NCBI GenBank assembly: GCA_017467585.1
Contig: JAFUSR010000002.1
Span: 1 to 62,045, forward strand
Source of the DNA: Clostridia bacterium
GTDB lineage: Bacteria; Bacillota; Clostridia; Christensenellales; UBA1242
DNA: 62,045 nt
Reading direction: 5' to 3'
In this document: one piece after another, positions 25,325 through 33,040 of the stretch
Numbering within the stretch: the stretch's first letter is position 1
Layout of the letters: the number at the start of each line of letters is the position of its first letter
Program-made: the position numbers and the translations under genes
The notes under the pieces: generated by a model
The model's input: only the letters and a program-made list of their open reading frames with translations
Databases searched by the model: none
Told to the model about the DNA's origin: nothing

Positions 25325-26395
25325 ATGAGTTATATGAAAGTGGGGGTGAGAAAATTGTTTAATTTGCAAAACTTGAAAGGAAATACAATTGTTATTGGTG
25401 GTAGGAATTTGATTGACACTGAAACAACATTTATTCCGCTTAGTGAAAATCAAAGACTTATTCAAAGCATTGCTTATGAACGTGCATACAAAAAAGTGTC
25501 AAATTTGTATGAGAAAAAAAGAGAGGCTCTAAGGGCAGAGTATCCTAAAAAGTTGACAGATATACAATATGCAGAACTTAAACATAAAAGAAAGTTGTTA
25601 GATATTGAGAGGCAAAAAGAATTTGACAAGTTAGGAGAAATGAAAAAGAATTGTGAAATTGAAGTTGAAAACTATTTTTCACAAGAAGAATTGGAAGAAC
25701 TCAAAAAATTTTTGCCAATGATTGAAAGTTTATATGCTAGTGCATACTCAAGCAAAAAGCCTGTTGAAATGCTTGAAGTCTCAGATGGCAAGGTGGTTTT
25801 GCCAGCAGATCAAAAATATCATGCAAGCAACCAAATTCATTCTATGGAACAAATGGAAAGTTTTTCAAAAATAGGCATTGTTGCTTCAGAATGGTTTGGT
25901 GAGCCAGAAAGTCAACGTGAAGCAAGATTTTGTGCCTTTTTAAGAGATGATACAGTTGCATCTGGACTTGGCGACGGAAATTCGGGTAGCATACGCTTTT
26001 ATGTTGACACAAAAGGCGAACTTGGACAAAAACTTGCAAGTTATGATTATTTTGAATATGAACATATTAAAAGAAACAATCCAGAACAACTCAATAAATT
26101 GTTTAAACCAGAAGCTATTGAAATGTTTGAATTTATTTCTTCTTGTTCTGGGTGTGGAAAAACTTTTCACGATGATCCAAATTCCTATACTTATTCATGG
26201 ATGGCAATCCCAGGAGGAATTCCACCACAACTGATTGTTGGAATAAGAATTGATGGAAGAATTAAAGAATTAAGAACCCCAGAGGCGTTGAAAAAAATTA
26301 GCGAAATTTTCCCCAATGCTGTTCTGTTTGATGAAGATGAAAATGTTTTGGAATATGCAAAAAATGAATTAAAAGGTAAAAAATATTTTGAGTAA
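25325..26395 (+). CDS. Hypothetical protein, up to 356 residues
   Basis: I do not recognise this protein. ATG 25325 lies right after a TATTAT box. A TTG about 28 bases further has a strong GGGGGTGAG site, so the true start may be that TTG and the protein about nine residues shorter. Residues 50-120 are charged and helical (YKKVSNLYEKKREALRAEYPKK), likely a coiled coil. The second half is globular, with a CSGCGKTFHDD segment (two Cys near residues 273-276) that could bind metal, and 'VGIRIDGRIKEL'. It has no signal peptide. It ends at a bidirectional terminator. Confidence 0.7.
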   Translation: MSYMKVGVRKLFNLQNLKGNTIVIGGRNLIDTETTFIPLSENQRLIQSIAYERAYKKVSNLYEKKREALRAEYPKKLTDIQYAELKHKRKLLDIERQKEFDKLGEMKKNCEIEVENYFSQEELEELKKFLPMIESLYASAYSSKKPVEMLEVSDGKVVLPADQKYHASNQIHSMEQMESFSKIGIVASEWFGEPESQREARFCAFLRDDTVASGLGDGNSGSIRFYVDTKGELGQKLASYDYFEYEHIKRNNPEQLNKLFKPEAIEMFEFISSCSGCGKTFHDDPNSYTYSWMAIPGGIPPQLIVGIRIDGRIKELRTPEALKKISEIFPNAVLFDEDENVLEYAKNELKGKKYFE

Positions 26396-26439
26396 GAAAA
26401 CATCTCAATTTGTTGAATTTTAATTTTAGTAATCAGTCA

Positions 26440-26468
26440 CAAAAAAAACACCCGTTTGGGTGTTTTTT
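26440..26468. terminator. Bidirectional terminator
   Basis: AAAAACACCC/GGGTGTTTTT (26444-26467) with a GTTT loop lies between convergent genes. Confidence 0.9.
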
Positions 26469-26540
26469 TAATTGGCTGGGTGGGCGTTATCCAATCCTAA
26501 CCCTGAAATATATGTTGGTGCTGGGTGGGTGAAAATTGTT

Positions 26541-27044
26541 TTATAGCCATTCATCTTCAAAATTTGTTAGTTTCAAGTTAAATTTTTCTTGTGCAATTTC
26601 AAATGCTCTCATTATTGGTTTTTCAGCAGATTCGCCCCAGCCCAAAAGTTTGATTGCTTTTTCAGGAGTAGTTAAAATTCTCTCAGAAATCTTGCCATTA
26701 TCCGGGTCAGGCTGTTTTTTCCCTATTTTATCAATCATTGCCACCATTCTTATTTGAGCATAAGGTGGTAAATCTCTATCTCCTTCAATTATTTGATAGC
26801 CAACCAAATAGATGGGGTCTTTAAGAGATGTGTTTACTTCTTCTAAAAATTCTCTTTTTAATGTTGCTATTCTATCTTTATCAAAAGTTTCGGGGGTCCC
26901 TCCAATCATGCCATATACAAGTTTATCTCCAACTTTTTCTGATTTTAACATTGTTCTGCCATATTCATCAAAAACAATTGCATAAACTTGTCTAACCTGC
27001 ATATCTTTTGGAGGTTCTCCATAATGCCAAATAATTTTAACCAT
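26541..27044 (-). CDS. Nudix hydrolase-like protein
   Basis: This 167-residue protein has an N-terminal beta region and a recognisable Nudix helix: GMIGGTPETFDKD followed by REFLEEVN. The catalytic R-E-x-x-E-E core is complete. The Glu expected eight residues before this Arg is a Lys, so the box is imperfect. Nudix enzymes cleave nucleoside diphosphates linked to other groups; the substrate is unknown. The start has GAGG upstream. A promoter with TTGCGT and TATAAT spaced by 17 lies at about 27076-27104 on the minus strand. Confidence 0.75.
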   Translation of the reverse strand: MVKIIWHYGEPPKDMQVRQVYAIVFDEYGRTMLKSEKVGDKLVYGMIGGTPETFDKDRIATLKREFLEEVNTSLKDPIYLVGYQIIEGDRDLPPYAQIRMVAMIDKIGKKQPDPDNGKISERILTTPEKAIKLLGWGESAEKPIMRAFEIAQEKFNLKLTNFEDEWL

Positions 27045-27129
27045 AATTACCTCGCTTTAATAATTTTTATTATTATATAACAATAAATAAAAAAACGCAA
27101 ATCCTAGTTCATAAGATTTACGTTACAAT

Positions 27130-27150
27130 TGGCGGAAGCGGAGGGATTCG
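27130..27150 (-). other. tRNA 3'-end-like fragment at element edge
   Basis: On the minus strand this 21-base stretch reads like the end of a tRNA (CGAATCCC, acceptor arm CGCTTCC, then GCCA), but the matching 5' acceptor arm GGAAGCG is not found nearby, so it is no complete tRNA. It matches the 3' end of tRNA-Ser at 34168 in 18 of 21 positions. It may be a relic of an attachment site. Confidence 0.5.
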
Positions 27151-27343
27151 CTCCGCTACGAGGCCAGACGCGTGGCAAGGCCGCTATCACGCCACTCGCT
27201 AAAAACTTGCCACTAGCAACTTTTTTATACGCTCCGTTCGAATCCCAACAGGTTAATTATTTCTTTAAAATAAATCATTTTTTAAGTCGGGACAAAGTTG
27301 TGAAAGCAACTTTGCGTTTGGCCCGAGAAGCAAAGGCCTTGCG
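27151..27343. other. Gene-free stretch with inverted repeats next to integrase
   Basis: No convincing ORF lies here. GGGATTCG (27143-27150) is repeated inverted as CGAATCCC (27238-27245), each bordered by CTCCG, and GCGTG/CACGC arms lie in between. This is where the attachment site of the adjacent integrase gene would be expected, since such sites often abut the 3' end of the gene. The crossover point cannot be fixed by eye. Confidence 0.4.
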
Positions 27344-27373
27344 AAAAAAAAGCACAACCTAGAAAGGTTGTGC
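27344..27373 (-). terminator. Terminator of integrase
   Basis: GCACAACCT/AGGTTGTGC (27352-27373) with loop AGAA is followed, on the minus strand, by eight T just after the integrase stop. Confidence 0.9.
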
Positions 27374-27379
27374 ATAAGG

Positions 27380-28897
27380 CTAACAAGTGCCTTTGCAATG
27401 GCGGGGCGTTTCATTTGAAATGCGAATATTGCTATTTTTCTCATTTTTAGCAATATTTTCTTTTGCTTGTTCCAAACTAACGCGCTGTGTGCCAAATAAA
27501 TTATAATAAATTGCTACTTTATCATCAAAAACATAAATAACATTAACAAACTTGCTTATTATCTTGCGCCTATACTCAATATCGTGCTTGTTTCCGTTCA
27601 AATATTCGCCAAGCGCAACAATAATATCATCTTTTGTTCGTGCCACGCGTTCTGCCATTTTAACTTTTGTCAATTCTTTTTGCAAATCTTCACGCTGTAA
27701 TGCATAGCTGTCTGCTTTTTCGTTCAAACGCTGGCGCATCATGTCATTATCTGTTTTATAGAATAGGTCAAAGCACTTATTTAATTCGCTATCAATTTTA
27801 GCAATGCGCTTTTCATATTCTTTAATTTTTTTGCCAGTTGTTCCGCTTTCCCAATATTCAATCAATTTATCCGCAATATTTTCAATGTGTTTTGGCTGTA
27901 AAATATATTTTAGTGTTTCATCAATAACAAAATCTTCCAAATATTCTTTATTTTCAAAACTTTTGTTGCAAGTGTGTGTTTTTATTTTGTTTGCGCAATT
28001 GTAATAATAATGTACTCTGCTGTGTTTATCTTTTCCACATGAAGTGCCAACCATAGGTGCGCCACAATGTCCGCAAAATGCTTTTCCAGTTAGTAAAAAT
28101 TCAACTTTTGCTTTCTCGTGTGCTGGTGCGTGTTTGTGCGTGTCCAACATAACTTGCACTTGATTAAACAATTTTTTATCTATAATTGCTGGATAATAAT
28201 TGTCATTTTGTAATACGCCGTTGTCAAATATGCCAGCGTATTTTTTATTGCGCAAATTGTTTTGTAAACTATTGTATGTAAACTTTTTGCCACGAATTGT
28301 ATAACCTTTTGCGTTTAATTCTGCTACAATTTGCTTTTTGCTTTTGCCAGTTGCATATTCTTCAAATAAATATCTTATTGCTGGCGCTGTTTCCTCATCA
28401 ATAACCAGCTTTTTATCTACAACCTTATATCCATACAGCACATGACCGCCAATATAATTGCCTTTCAAAATGCTTTCTTTCATACCGCGTTTTACTTTTT
28501 GGCTTAAATCTTTTGAATACATCTCTGCGAACATCTCCAAAAGACCTTCCATAATTGCGCCTTCTGGCGTATCACTTATTGCTTCCGTTGCAGAAACAAC
28601 ACGAACATTATATTGCCCAAGTTTGTGTTTATATACAACGCTGTCATATTTGTTTCTACTAAATCTGTCTAGTTTATAAACAATGATGATATCAAATAAT
28701 TTGCGTGATGCGTCATCAATCATGCGTTGAAATTCGGGGCGGTTATCGTTTGTGCCCGTCATAGCTCTGTCAATATATTCGCCAACAATCTCAATCTTGT
28801 TGTGTTCTGTATATTCTCTGCATACTCGCAATTGCCCGTCAATTGATTGTTCTGTTTGTCCAGCAGAAGAATAGCGCGCATAAATAACAGCTTTCAT
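27380..28897 (-). CDS. Large serine integrase
   Basis: This 505-residue site-specific recombinase has an N-terminal resolvase domain (MKAVIYARYSSAGQTEQSIDGQ, with the catalytic Ser at position 10 or 11 and conserved Arg residues, including DRFSRN near 77). A recombinase domain (about 155-270) follows, then a zinc ribbon (CGHCGAPMVG...CANKIKTHTC, about 283-325) and a coiled-coil region (360-430). It would integrate and excise the element through short attP/attB sites. Its start overlaps the stop of the repressor gene by one base (TAATG), so the two are translated together. The end lies beside the presumed left attachment site. Confidence 0.95.
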   Translation of the reverse strand: MKAVIYARYSSAGQTEQSIDGQLRVCREYTEHNKIEIVGEYIDRAMTGTNDNRPEFQRMIDDASRKLFDIIIVYKLDRFSRNKYDSVVYKHKLGQYNVRVVSATEAISDTPEGAIMEGLLEMFAEMYSKDLSQKVKRGMKESILKGNYIGGHVLYGYKVVDKKLVIDEETAPAIRYLFEEYATGKSKKQIVAELNAKGYTIRGKKFTYNSLQNNLRNKKYAGIFDNGVLQNDNYYPAIIDKKLFNQVQVMLDTHKHAPAHEKAKVEFLLTGKAFCGHCGAPMVGTSCGKDKHSRVHYYYNCANKIKTHTCNKSFENKEYLEDFVIDETLKYILQPKHIENIADKLIEYWESGTTGKKIKEYEKRIAKIDSELNKCFDLFYKTDNDMMRQRLNEKADSYALQREDLQKELTKVKMAERVARTKDDIIVALGEYLNGNKHDIEYRRKIISKFVNVIYVFDDKVAIYYNLFGTQRVSLEQAKENIAKNEKNSNIRISNETPRHCKGTC

Positions 28898-29694
28898 TAT
28901 TGATTGTCCTTTTTATTTTTTTCGTCTAAATATATTTTGTTTAATTGTTTGACTAATTCCCAAATTGTATTTATTTGTTCCTTGTTAACATAATATTTTT
29001 CTTTTCCTTTTCCTTGTATAGCAATAAATACATAACTTTTATCTGTTGGAACTTCAATGTTGTCAAAATCCATATCTATGAAAAATTTTAAAAAGTCATC
29101 CTTACATAGCAAGTGGGCAAAATTGCTTTTTTCTTCGTCAGACAACTCATATATATTATTTTCAATGCGTTGTAGTTGTTCAGTTGTATATCCTAATTGT
29201 TTTGCTAATTGTTCTTGAGATAGTCCATTTTCTATTCTAAATAACCTAACTTTTTCACCATCGTCAACATCATCAACATAGATTTTCCCTTTTGTCAAAA
29301 AATCACTTGTTACATTAAAAAATTTGGCTACTTTTTCAACATATTTTTCATGGTCATCGAAAGTATGATTGTTAAACTTTTCAACAACTACATTTTCGTC
29401 AATTCCAATGTTTTTGCCAAGCTCTTGAAGAGAAATATTTTTTTCTTTCAACAAGGCAAAAACTCTATCATAAAATGATACATTATGATGAAAACCTAAC
29501 CCCAGCAAATATTCTTCGCTAACTTCCAAAGCTTTACAAAAAGACATTATTTTTGAATATGGCAAATCAATTAAATCTTTTTCAACCTTATTTACTGTTG
29601 TTCTAGATGTATAACCAACTTTTTTTGCCAAATCGTCTTGTGTTAAATTTTTTTCTTTTCGCAATCTATGAATTCTTTGTCCTATTGTTTCCAT
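28897..29694 (-). CDS. Repressor-like protein with three XRE HTH domains
   Basis: This 265-residue protein has an N-terminal Cro/CI-type HTH (METIGQRIHRLRKEKNLTQDDLAKKVGYTSRTTVNKVEK). A second divergent unit follows near residues 75-140 (LLKEKNISLQELGKNIGIDENVVVEKF). A third clear HTH near 150-205 reads VRLFRIENGLSQEQLAKQLGYTTEQLQRIE. Three stacked XRE domains are unusual. It probably represses the rightward promoter at 29770 through the TGAAT-AAA-TCAA repeats. It is divergent from the small HTH gene at 29834 and co-transcribed with the integrase. The start at 29694 has GGGGG upstream. Confidence 0.88.
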   Translation of the reverse strand: METIGQRIHRLRKEKNLTQDDLAKKVGYTSRTTVNKVEKDLIDLPYSKIMSFCKALEVSEEYLLGLGFHHNVSFYDRVFALLKEKNISLQELGKNIGIDENVVVEKFNNHTFDDHEKYVEKVAKFFNVTSDFLTKGKIYVDDVDDGEKVRLFRIENGLSQEQLAKQLGYTTEQLQRIENNIYELSDEEKSNFAHLLCKDDFLKFFIDMDFDNIEVPTDKSYVFIAIQGKGKEKYYVNKEQINTIWELVKQLNKIYLDEKNKKDNQ

Positions 29695-29737
29695 AATACC
29701 CCCGTTAAATGTTTCTATATTCATTATAAACAAAAGT

Positions 29738-29751
29738 TGAATAAAAATCAA
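29738..29751. promoter_or_regulatory. Operator copy 1
   Basis: TGAATAAAAATCAA, first of four matches to the motif TGAATWAAARTCAA, lies just upstream of the repressor start. The 5' TGA and 3' TCA make it partly dyad-symmetric. Confidence 0.6.
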
Positions 29752-29769
29752 TAAAAATTAAAAAAAATG

Positions 29770-29798
29770 TTGACTTTTATTCATCAACACTTTATAAT
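29770..29798 (+). promoter_or_regulatory. Rightward promoter with operator copy 2
   Basis: TTGACT (29770-29775), 17 bases, TATAAT (29793-29798). The operator motif, in the opposite orientation (29770-29783), covers the -35 box, so a bound repressor would block polymerase. Confidence 0.75.
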
Positions 29799-29806
29799 GT
29801 GAAATG

Positions 29807-29820
29807 TGAATTAAAATCAA
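29807..29820. promoter_or_regulatory. Operator copy 3
   Basis: TGAATTAAAATCAA lies at the predicted transcript start of the rightward promoter. It is part of a 20-base sequence repeated exactly at 30033-30052. Confidence 0.6.
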
Positions 29821-29833
29821 CAAGGAGTTTTTT

Positions 29834-30028
29834 ATGGTAAATTCGCTACACTTAAAAGCACTATTGCTTGAAAAAGGTTATACACAAAAAGCTTTAGCAA
29901 AGTTGTTAAATTTGTCAACTACAACATTAAATAAAAAAATTAATAATGTTGTGGAGTTTAAAGCAAGTGAAATTATTAAATTATGTGATATTTTGCAAGT
30001 TGACAGAATATCAAAAATTTTTCAGTAA
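29834..30028 (+). CDS. Small Cro-like HTH protein
   Basis: This 64-residue protein is essentially one XRE helix-turn-helix (LLLEKGYTQKALAKLLNLSTTTLNKKINNVVEF) with a short end, the size of a Cro-type regulator. AAGGAG precedes the start. As first gene of the rightward transcript and opposite a CI-like repressor, it probably forms a two-protein switch with it. Confidence 0.85.
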   Translation: MVNSLHLKALLLEKGYTQKALAKLLNLSTTTLNKKINNVVEFKASEIIKLCDILQVDRISKIFQ

Positions 30029-30033
30029 AAAAG

Positions 30034-30047
30034 TGAATTAAAATCAA
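30034..30047. promoter_or_regulatory. Operator copy 4
   Basis: A second exact TGAATTAAAATCAA, within the repeated 20-mer, stands between the Cro-like gene and the next start, with the same CAAGG after it. It may regulate read-through or mark a duplicated start region. Confidence 0.55.
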
Positions 30048-30057
30048 CAAGGTAAAA

Positions 30058-30357
30058 ATGGAACAAATACAAGTTGGCACAATTGCCTATAAAGATAGGC
30101 AAACAAAAAAATACTCTAATAGTCATGAATTGCTGGCAGAAGAAACGCCAATGCTTCTGCATGGTCAAAAAGAGCTGTATTTTGATACACTGCTTTTTAT
30201 CCAAAAAGCAATTGATGAATATTTAGAAATAAATGCAAAAGGAGAATACAAAGATGTTGTTAAAAGAAATGTTGGCAAAAAACAACATGCAACAAAAAGA
30301 GCTTGCAGACATCGTGGGAATAAGTCCACAGCAAATGAGCAAACTTGCAAACTATAA
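30058..30357 (+). CDS. Hypothetical protein, up to 99 residues
   Basis: I do not recognise this protein. Residues 1-60 (MEQIQVGTIAYKDRQTKKYSN...LLFIQKAIDEYLEINAKGEY) look coding. The last 33 residues are Lys/Arg/Thr-rich and run through the start of the next gene in another frame, so the natural stop was probably lost or a frameshift extended the frame. An overlap of about 100 bases with the HTH gene is otherwise hard to explain. Only a weak ribosome binding site (AAGG) precedes it. Confidence 0.5.
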   Translation: MEQIQVGTIAYKDRQTKKYSNSHELLAEETPMLLHGQKELYFDTLLFIQKAIDEYLEINAKGEYKDVVKRNVGKKQHATKRACRHRGNKSTANEQTCKL

Positions 30358-30652
30358 ATGTTTGCCAACCCCAGCGCAAGCAAACACAATATGTGAAACT
30401 TTACAATGCAATATACTAGATATTTACAATAAAAATGAAATTGACCTAATTTTGGGCACTAGAAAGGCAAGTCGCAACCAAGATGATAATTTATACTATC
30501 GTTTGAGTGTTCGTTTGAACAAGTCCAGTTGCAACTGCTTAAAACTGGCAAATCTTAATAAAGTTGGATACAAAACCATAAAATCATGGGTAATTGACTG
30601 CATGAAAGAGCTTGAAATCAAACAAAAAGGAGAACAAACACATGGAGCGTAA
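30254..30652 (+). CDS. XRE-family HTH protein
   Basis: This 132-residue protein has an N-terminal HTH (LLKEMLAKNNMQQKELADIVGISPQQMSKLANYKCLPTPAQANTICETL) typical of Cro/CI regulators. The C-terminal 65 residues, of unknown fold, contain SVRLNKSSCNCLKLANLNKVGYKTIKSWVIDCMKEL. ATG 30254 is chosen for its GGAG site. It overlaps the next gene by eleven bases. It is probably a second regulator in the element's early operon. Confidence 0.8.
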   Translation: MLLKEMLAKNNMQQKELADIVGISPQQMSKLANYKCLPTPAQANTICETLQCNILDIYNKNEIDLILGTRKASRNQDDNLYYRLSVRLNKSSCNCLKLANLNKVGYKTIKSWVIDCMKELEIKQKGEQTHGA

Positions 30653-30926
30653 TTTTGAACACAAAGAAAAATTGATGATTGAATGGCTAGAATTGACAGA
30701 TGAAATCACAACAATAAAAGCTGGCGAACCAATCAATGAAAAAATATATAAACTTGTTAATGAATTAACAAAAAAATATAATTTATCACTTGAACAAAAT
30801 GATGAACTGCTTGATGCAATCGGAGACTACACAAACGCAATCATCAAAACAATTGCGCGTTGTCCTTTTTTGCAAGCCACACGCTATGAGTGGAAAGTAA
30901 ACGGAGATATACGCAATGGAAAATAA
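30642..30926 (+). CDS. Hypothetical protein, 94 residues
   Basis: I do not recognise this small, acidic, helix-rich protein. ATG 30642 has AGGAGA eight bases upstream and lies within the end of the HTH gene. It overlaps the next gene by eleven bases. The tight overlaps suggest coupled translation of the block 30254-31617. Confidence 0.7.
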   Translation: MERNFEHKEKLMIEWLELTDEITTIKAGEPINEKIYKLVNELTKKYNLSLEQNDELLDAIGDYTNAIIKTIARCPFLQATRYEWKVNGDIRNGK

Positions 30927-31617
30927 AGAGTTTGAAAGAGATAATTTTTTGTTTTACAAATCATTTTACAACGCTATTGAAGAACTGGAAACACTAGAAC
31001 AAAAAGCACTTGCCTATAAAACAATTGCGGAGTATGCGTTGTTTGGTATGTTGCCTACAAAAAATATTGATACTGGCGTTCGTGTTTTGTTTAGGTCGGT
31101 GCAAATAATGTTGGATAAAGCAAGAGAGCGCTATATGAATTGTGTTGAAAATGGAAGAAAAGGCGGAGCCCCAAAAGGAAATCAAAACGCACGCAAAAAC
31201 AACCCAAAACAACCAAGAAACAACCAGAAAACAAGCCAAAACAACCTTAATGATGATGTTGATGATAATGTTAATGATAATGTAAATGTTAATGATAATG
31301 TTGATGATGATATAAATAACACAAACACCATCATCAAAGAGATTAAAGACAACTACCCCGAAATTGTTATTGATATTGAAACTTTTGATGCGTCAAAGTA
31401 TGATATCGATATTTTGCTTGACCGCATAGAAGAAAGCAAATATTTACAAACGGCGAACTTGTCATACATTTTGAAGAATTATGAGCAAGTTAAAAATAAA
31501 AAATACAGAGATTTTACGCCAGCCAAGACAATGCACGAACAAAATATAATACGGCACAATTATACAAAACGAGAATTAAACAACTTATTTGACAATCTTG
31601 ATGATATAGAGGTATAA
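30916..31617 (+). CDS. Phage-type protein with KGGAPKGNQNA motif
   Basis: This 233-residue protein resembles a family common in prophages and conjugative elements (DUF6291-like). The N-terminal half is helical (FYKSFYNAIEELETLEQKALAYKTIAEYALFG) and ends at the basic NGRKGGAPKGNQNARKN motif near residues 75-91. That motif sits between domains in many replisome-organiser-like phage proteins. An Asn/Asp-rich, low-complexity linker follows (DDVDDNVNDNVN). The C-terminal domain holds NYEQVKNKKYRDFTPAKTM. A role in DNA metabolism of the element is inferred only from these neighbours. Confidence 0.7.
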   Translation: MENKEFERDNFLFYKSFYNAIEELETLEQKALAYKTIAEYALFGMLPTKNIDTGVRVLFRSVQIMLDKARERYMNCVENGRKGGAPKGNQNARKNNPKQPRNNQKTSQNNLNDDVDDNVNDNVNVNDNVDDDINNTNTIIKEIKDNYPEIVIDIETFDASKYDIDILLDRIEESKYLQTANLSYILKNYEQVKNKKYRDFTPAKTMHEQNIIRHNYTKRELNNLFDNLDDIEV

Positions 31618-31620
31618 AAC

Positions 31621-32805
31621 ATGGCAAAATACAAGCAGTTATGTTGGAATTGCGCAAAAGCTTGCGACAAAGAGAATTGTGTTTGGGTAAAAACACTAGA
31701 TAAAACACTTGCAACGATTATGGGTTGTGAGTTTGACAAAGATGAATACATTATTGCTTGCAAGAGATATGAAAAGGAAACTAAACCAGCTTTTGAAAAA
31801 AAGATAAAAGCCAAAATTTTAGGTGTAAGTTATGCCACATATCAAAAACTTGAAAAAGAAATAAAACAAAAAAAGCTTGATACCACGCCCGAAGAATTAT
31901 GGCATAAAAAAGAAGAACAGCGAGAAAGAAACAAAGCTATTCGCGAAAGTGGTATGAGTTACGAAACATGGCACAGGCTTGAAACCTACATACGCAAAAA
32001 CAATTTGACAACCACGCCCGAAGAACTTTACAAACAGCGTAAAGAAGAACGCAAGCGCTTGCAAGAGCAAGAAAAAAGTACAAAAAAGAAACTAACAGCA
32101 AAATACAAGGCACATCTTGCTGGCATAAACTTGCAATACTACTACAAATTGCAAAAAGAAATAAAACAACAAAAACTAGACATGACCCCAGAGCAATTGT
32201 TTGAGCTAAAAAACCACAAAAAGAAAAATGAACCAACAGACAAAGAAAAAGCCGAAATGTTGGGTATTGAATATCAATATTTTGTCAGCTTAAAAAGAAA
32301 AATACGCGAAGAAAACTTGAACATGTCAATTGAAGAACTTTTGGCAGAAAGGCAAGCAAAGAAAGAACGAGCCAAAGCGCGTGCACACCAAACGAAAGAG
32401 CCAAAACCAAAGAAAACAACACTGCAAGACAAAGCAAAATTGTTAGGCGTCAAATATAGTTATTATATATACTTGCAAAACAAAATTAAACAAAAAAAGC
32501 TGGATATCACACCCGAAGAATTATACAGACAAAAACAAGCACAAAAACAAGAGCGTAAAAAAGTTGCGAGCGAGAAAAAACAAGCAAAAGAACGCAAACC
32601 AAAAATTGAAAGAAAACCACGCGAAAGCAATATTGAAAAAGCAAAATTGTTAGGCGTGACGCCAGCATATTATAAAGACCTAAAAAAGCGCATACGCGAA
32701 AATAAGCTGGATATCACACCCGAAGAATTATACAGACAAGTGCAGGAACGCAAGAGAATAAGACAGGAGAAAAAAGAACATGGAAGAATTGCAAACCAAA
32801 GCTAA
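31621..32805 (+). CDS. Zinc-motif protein with six LGV-YY-TPEEL repeats
   Basis: This 394-residue protein starts with a Cys cluster (C8, C11, C15, C20, then C36 and C47) like the small zinc-binding domains of phage proteins. Residues 60-375 hold six copies of a motif of about 33 residues: K-A-x-x-L-G-V-x-Y-x-Y-Y-x-x-L-x-x-x-I-x-x-x-K-L-D-x-T-P-E-E-L. They start near 63, 105, 162, 208, 270 and 339 and are separated by very basic, Lys/Arg/Gln-rich linkers. The pattern of a short helix, tyrosine turn, long helix and capped helix suggests repeated small helical modules with nucleic-acid affinity. I know no family with this architecture. It is the largest cargo-type gene of the element. Its end overlaps the next gene. 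Confidence 0.8.
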   Translation: MAKYKQLCWNCAKACDKENCVWVKTLDKTLATIMGCEFDKDEYIIACKRYEKETKPAFEKKIKAKILGVSYATYQKLEKEIKQKKLDTTPEELWHKKEEQRERNKAIRESGMSYETWHRLETYIRKNNLTTTPEELYKQRKEERKRLQEQEKSTKKKLTAKYKAHLAGINLQYYYKLQKEIKQQKLDMTPEQLFELKNHKKKNEPTDKEKAEMLGIEYQYFVSLKRKIREENLNMSIEELLAERQAKKERAKARAHQTKEPKPKKTTLQDKAKLLGVKYSYYIYLQNKIKQKKLDITPEELYRQKQAQKQERKKVASEKKQAKERKPKIERKPRESNIEKAKLLGVTPAYYKDLKKRIRENKLDITPEELYRQVQERKRIRQEKKEHGRIANQS

Positions 32806-33040
32806 TGAAATCATAGAGAAAATAAAACAATATTGCAATAAAGCAGTATACGTTGGTACGCCAACAGCAGTTGTTTGTGATTTTGCAAGGCAAACAACAA
32901 AAAACATAATGCCAGAGCTACCGCAATATATAAGAAATCATTTTACAGCGTTTGCATCAAAATATTATAGTTTGACGCAAACACGCTATTTTTTAACAAA
33001 TCTATTAAACAAATATGGAGAATTAACCAATGAAAAATAA
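32780..33040 (+). CDS. Hypothetical protein, 86 residues
   Basis: I do not recognise this protein. It is small and basic, with a central segment PTAVVCDFARQTTKNIMPELPQYIRNHFTAFASKYYSLTQTRYFL. AGGAG lies upstream within the repeat gene. It overlaps both neighbours by 11-26 bases, so it belongs to the same coupled operon. Confidence 0.65.
   Translation: MEELQTKANEIIEKIKQYCNKAVYVGTPTAVVCDFARQTTKNIMPELPQYIRNHFTAFASKYYSLTQTRYFLTNLLNKYGELTNEK

Noticed and set aside
26475..26535. Repeated GCTGGGTGGG wording between the terminator and the Nudix gene
   Set aside because: Two short copies only, no symmetry and no plausible function seen.
27129..27362. 77-codon ORF on the plus strand
   Set aside because: It starts in the tRNA-like fragment, crosses the integrase terminator, has no ribosome binding site and reads low-quality sequence.
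27380..28897. Integrase as an IS607-like or resolvase transposase
   Set aside because: Length, recombinase domain, zinc ribbon and adjacent repressor fit a large serine integrase of an integrative element.
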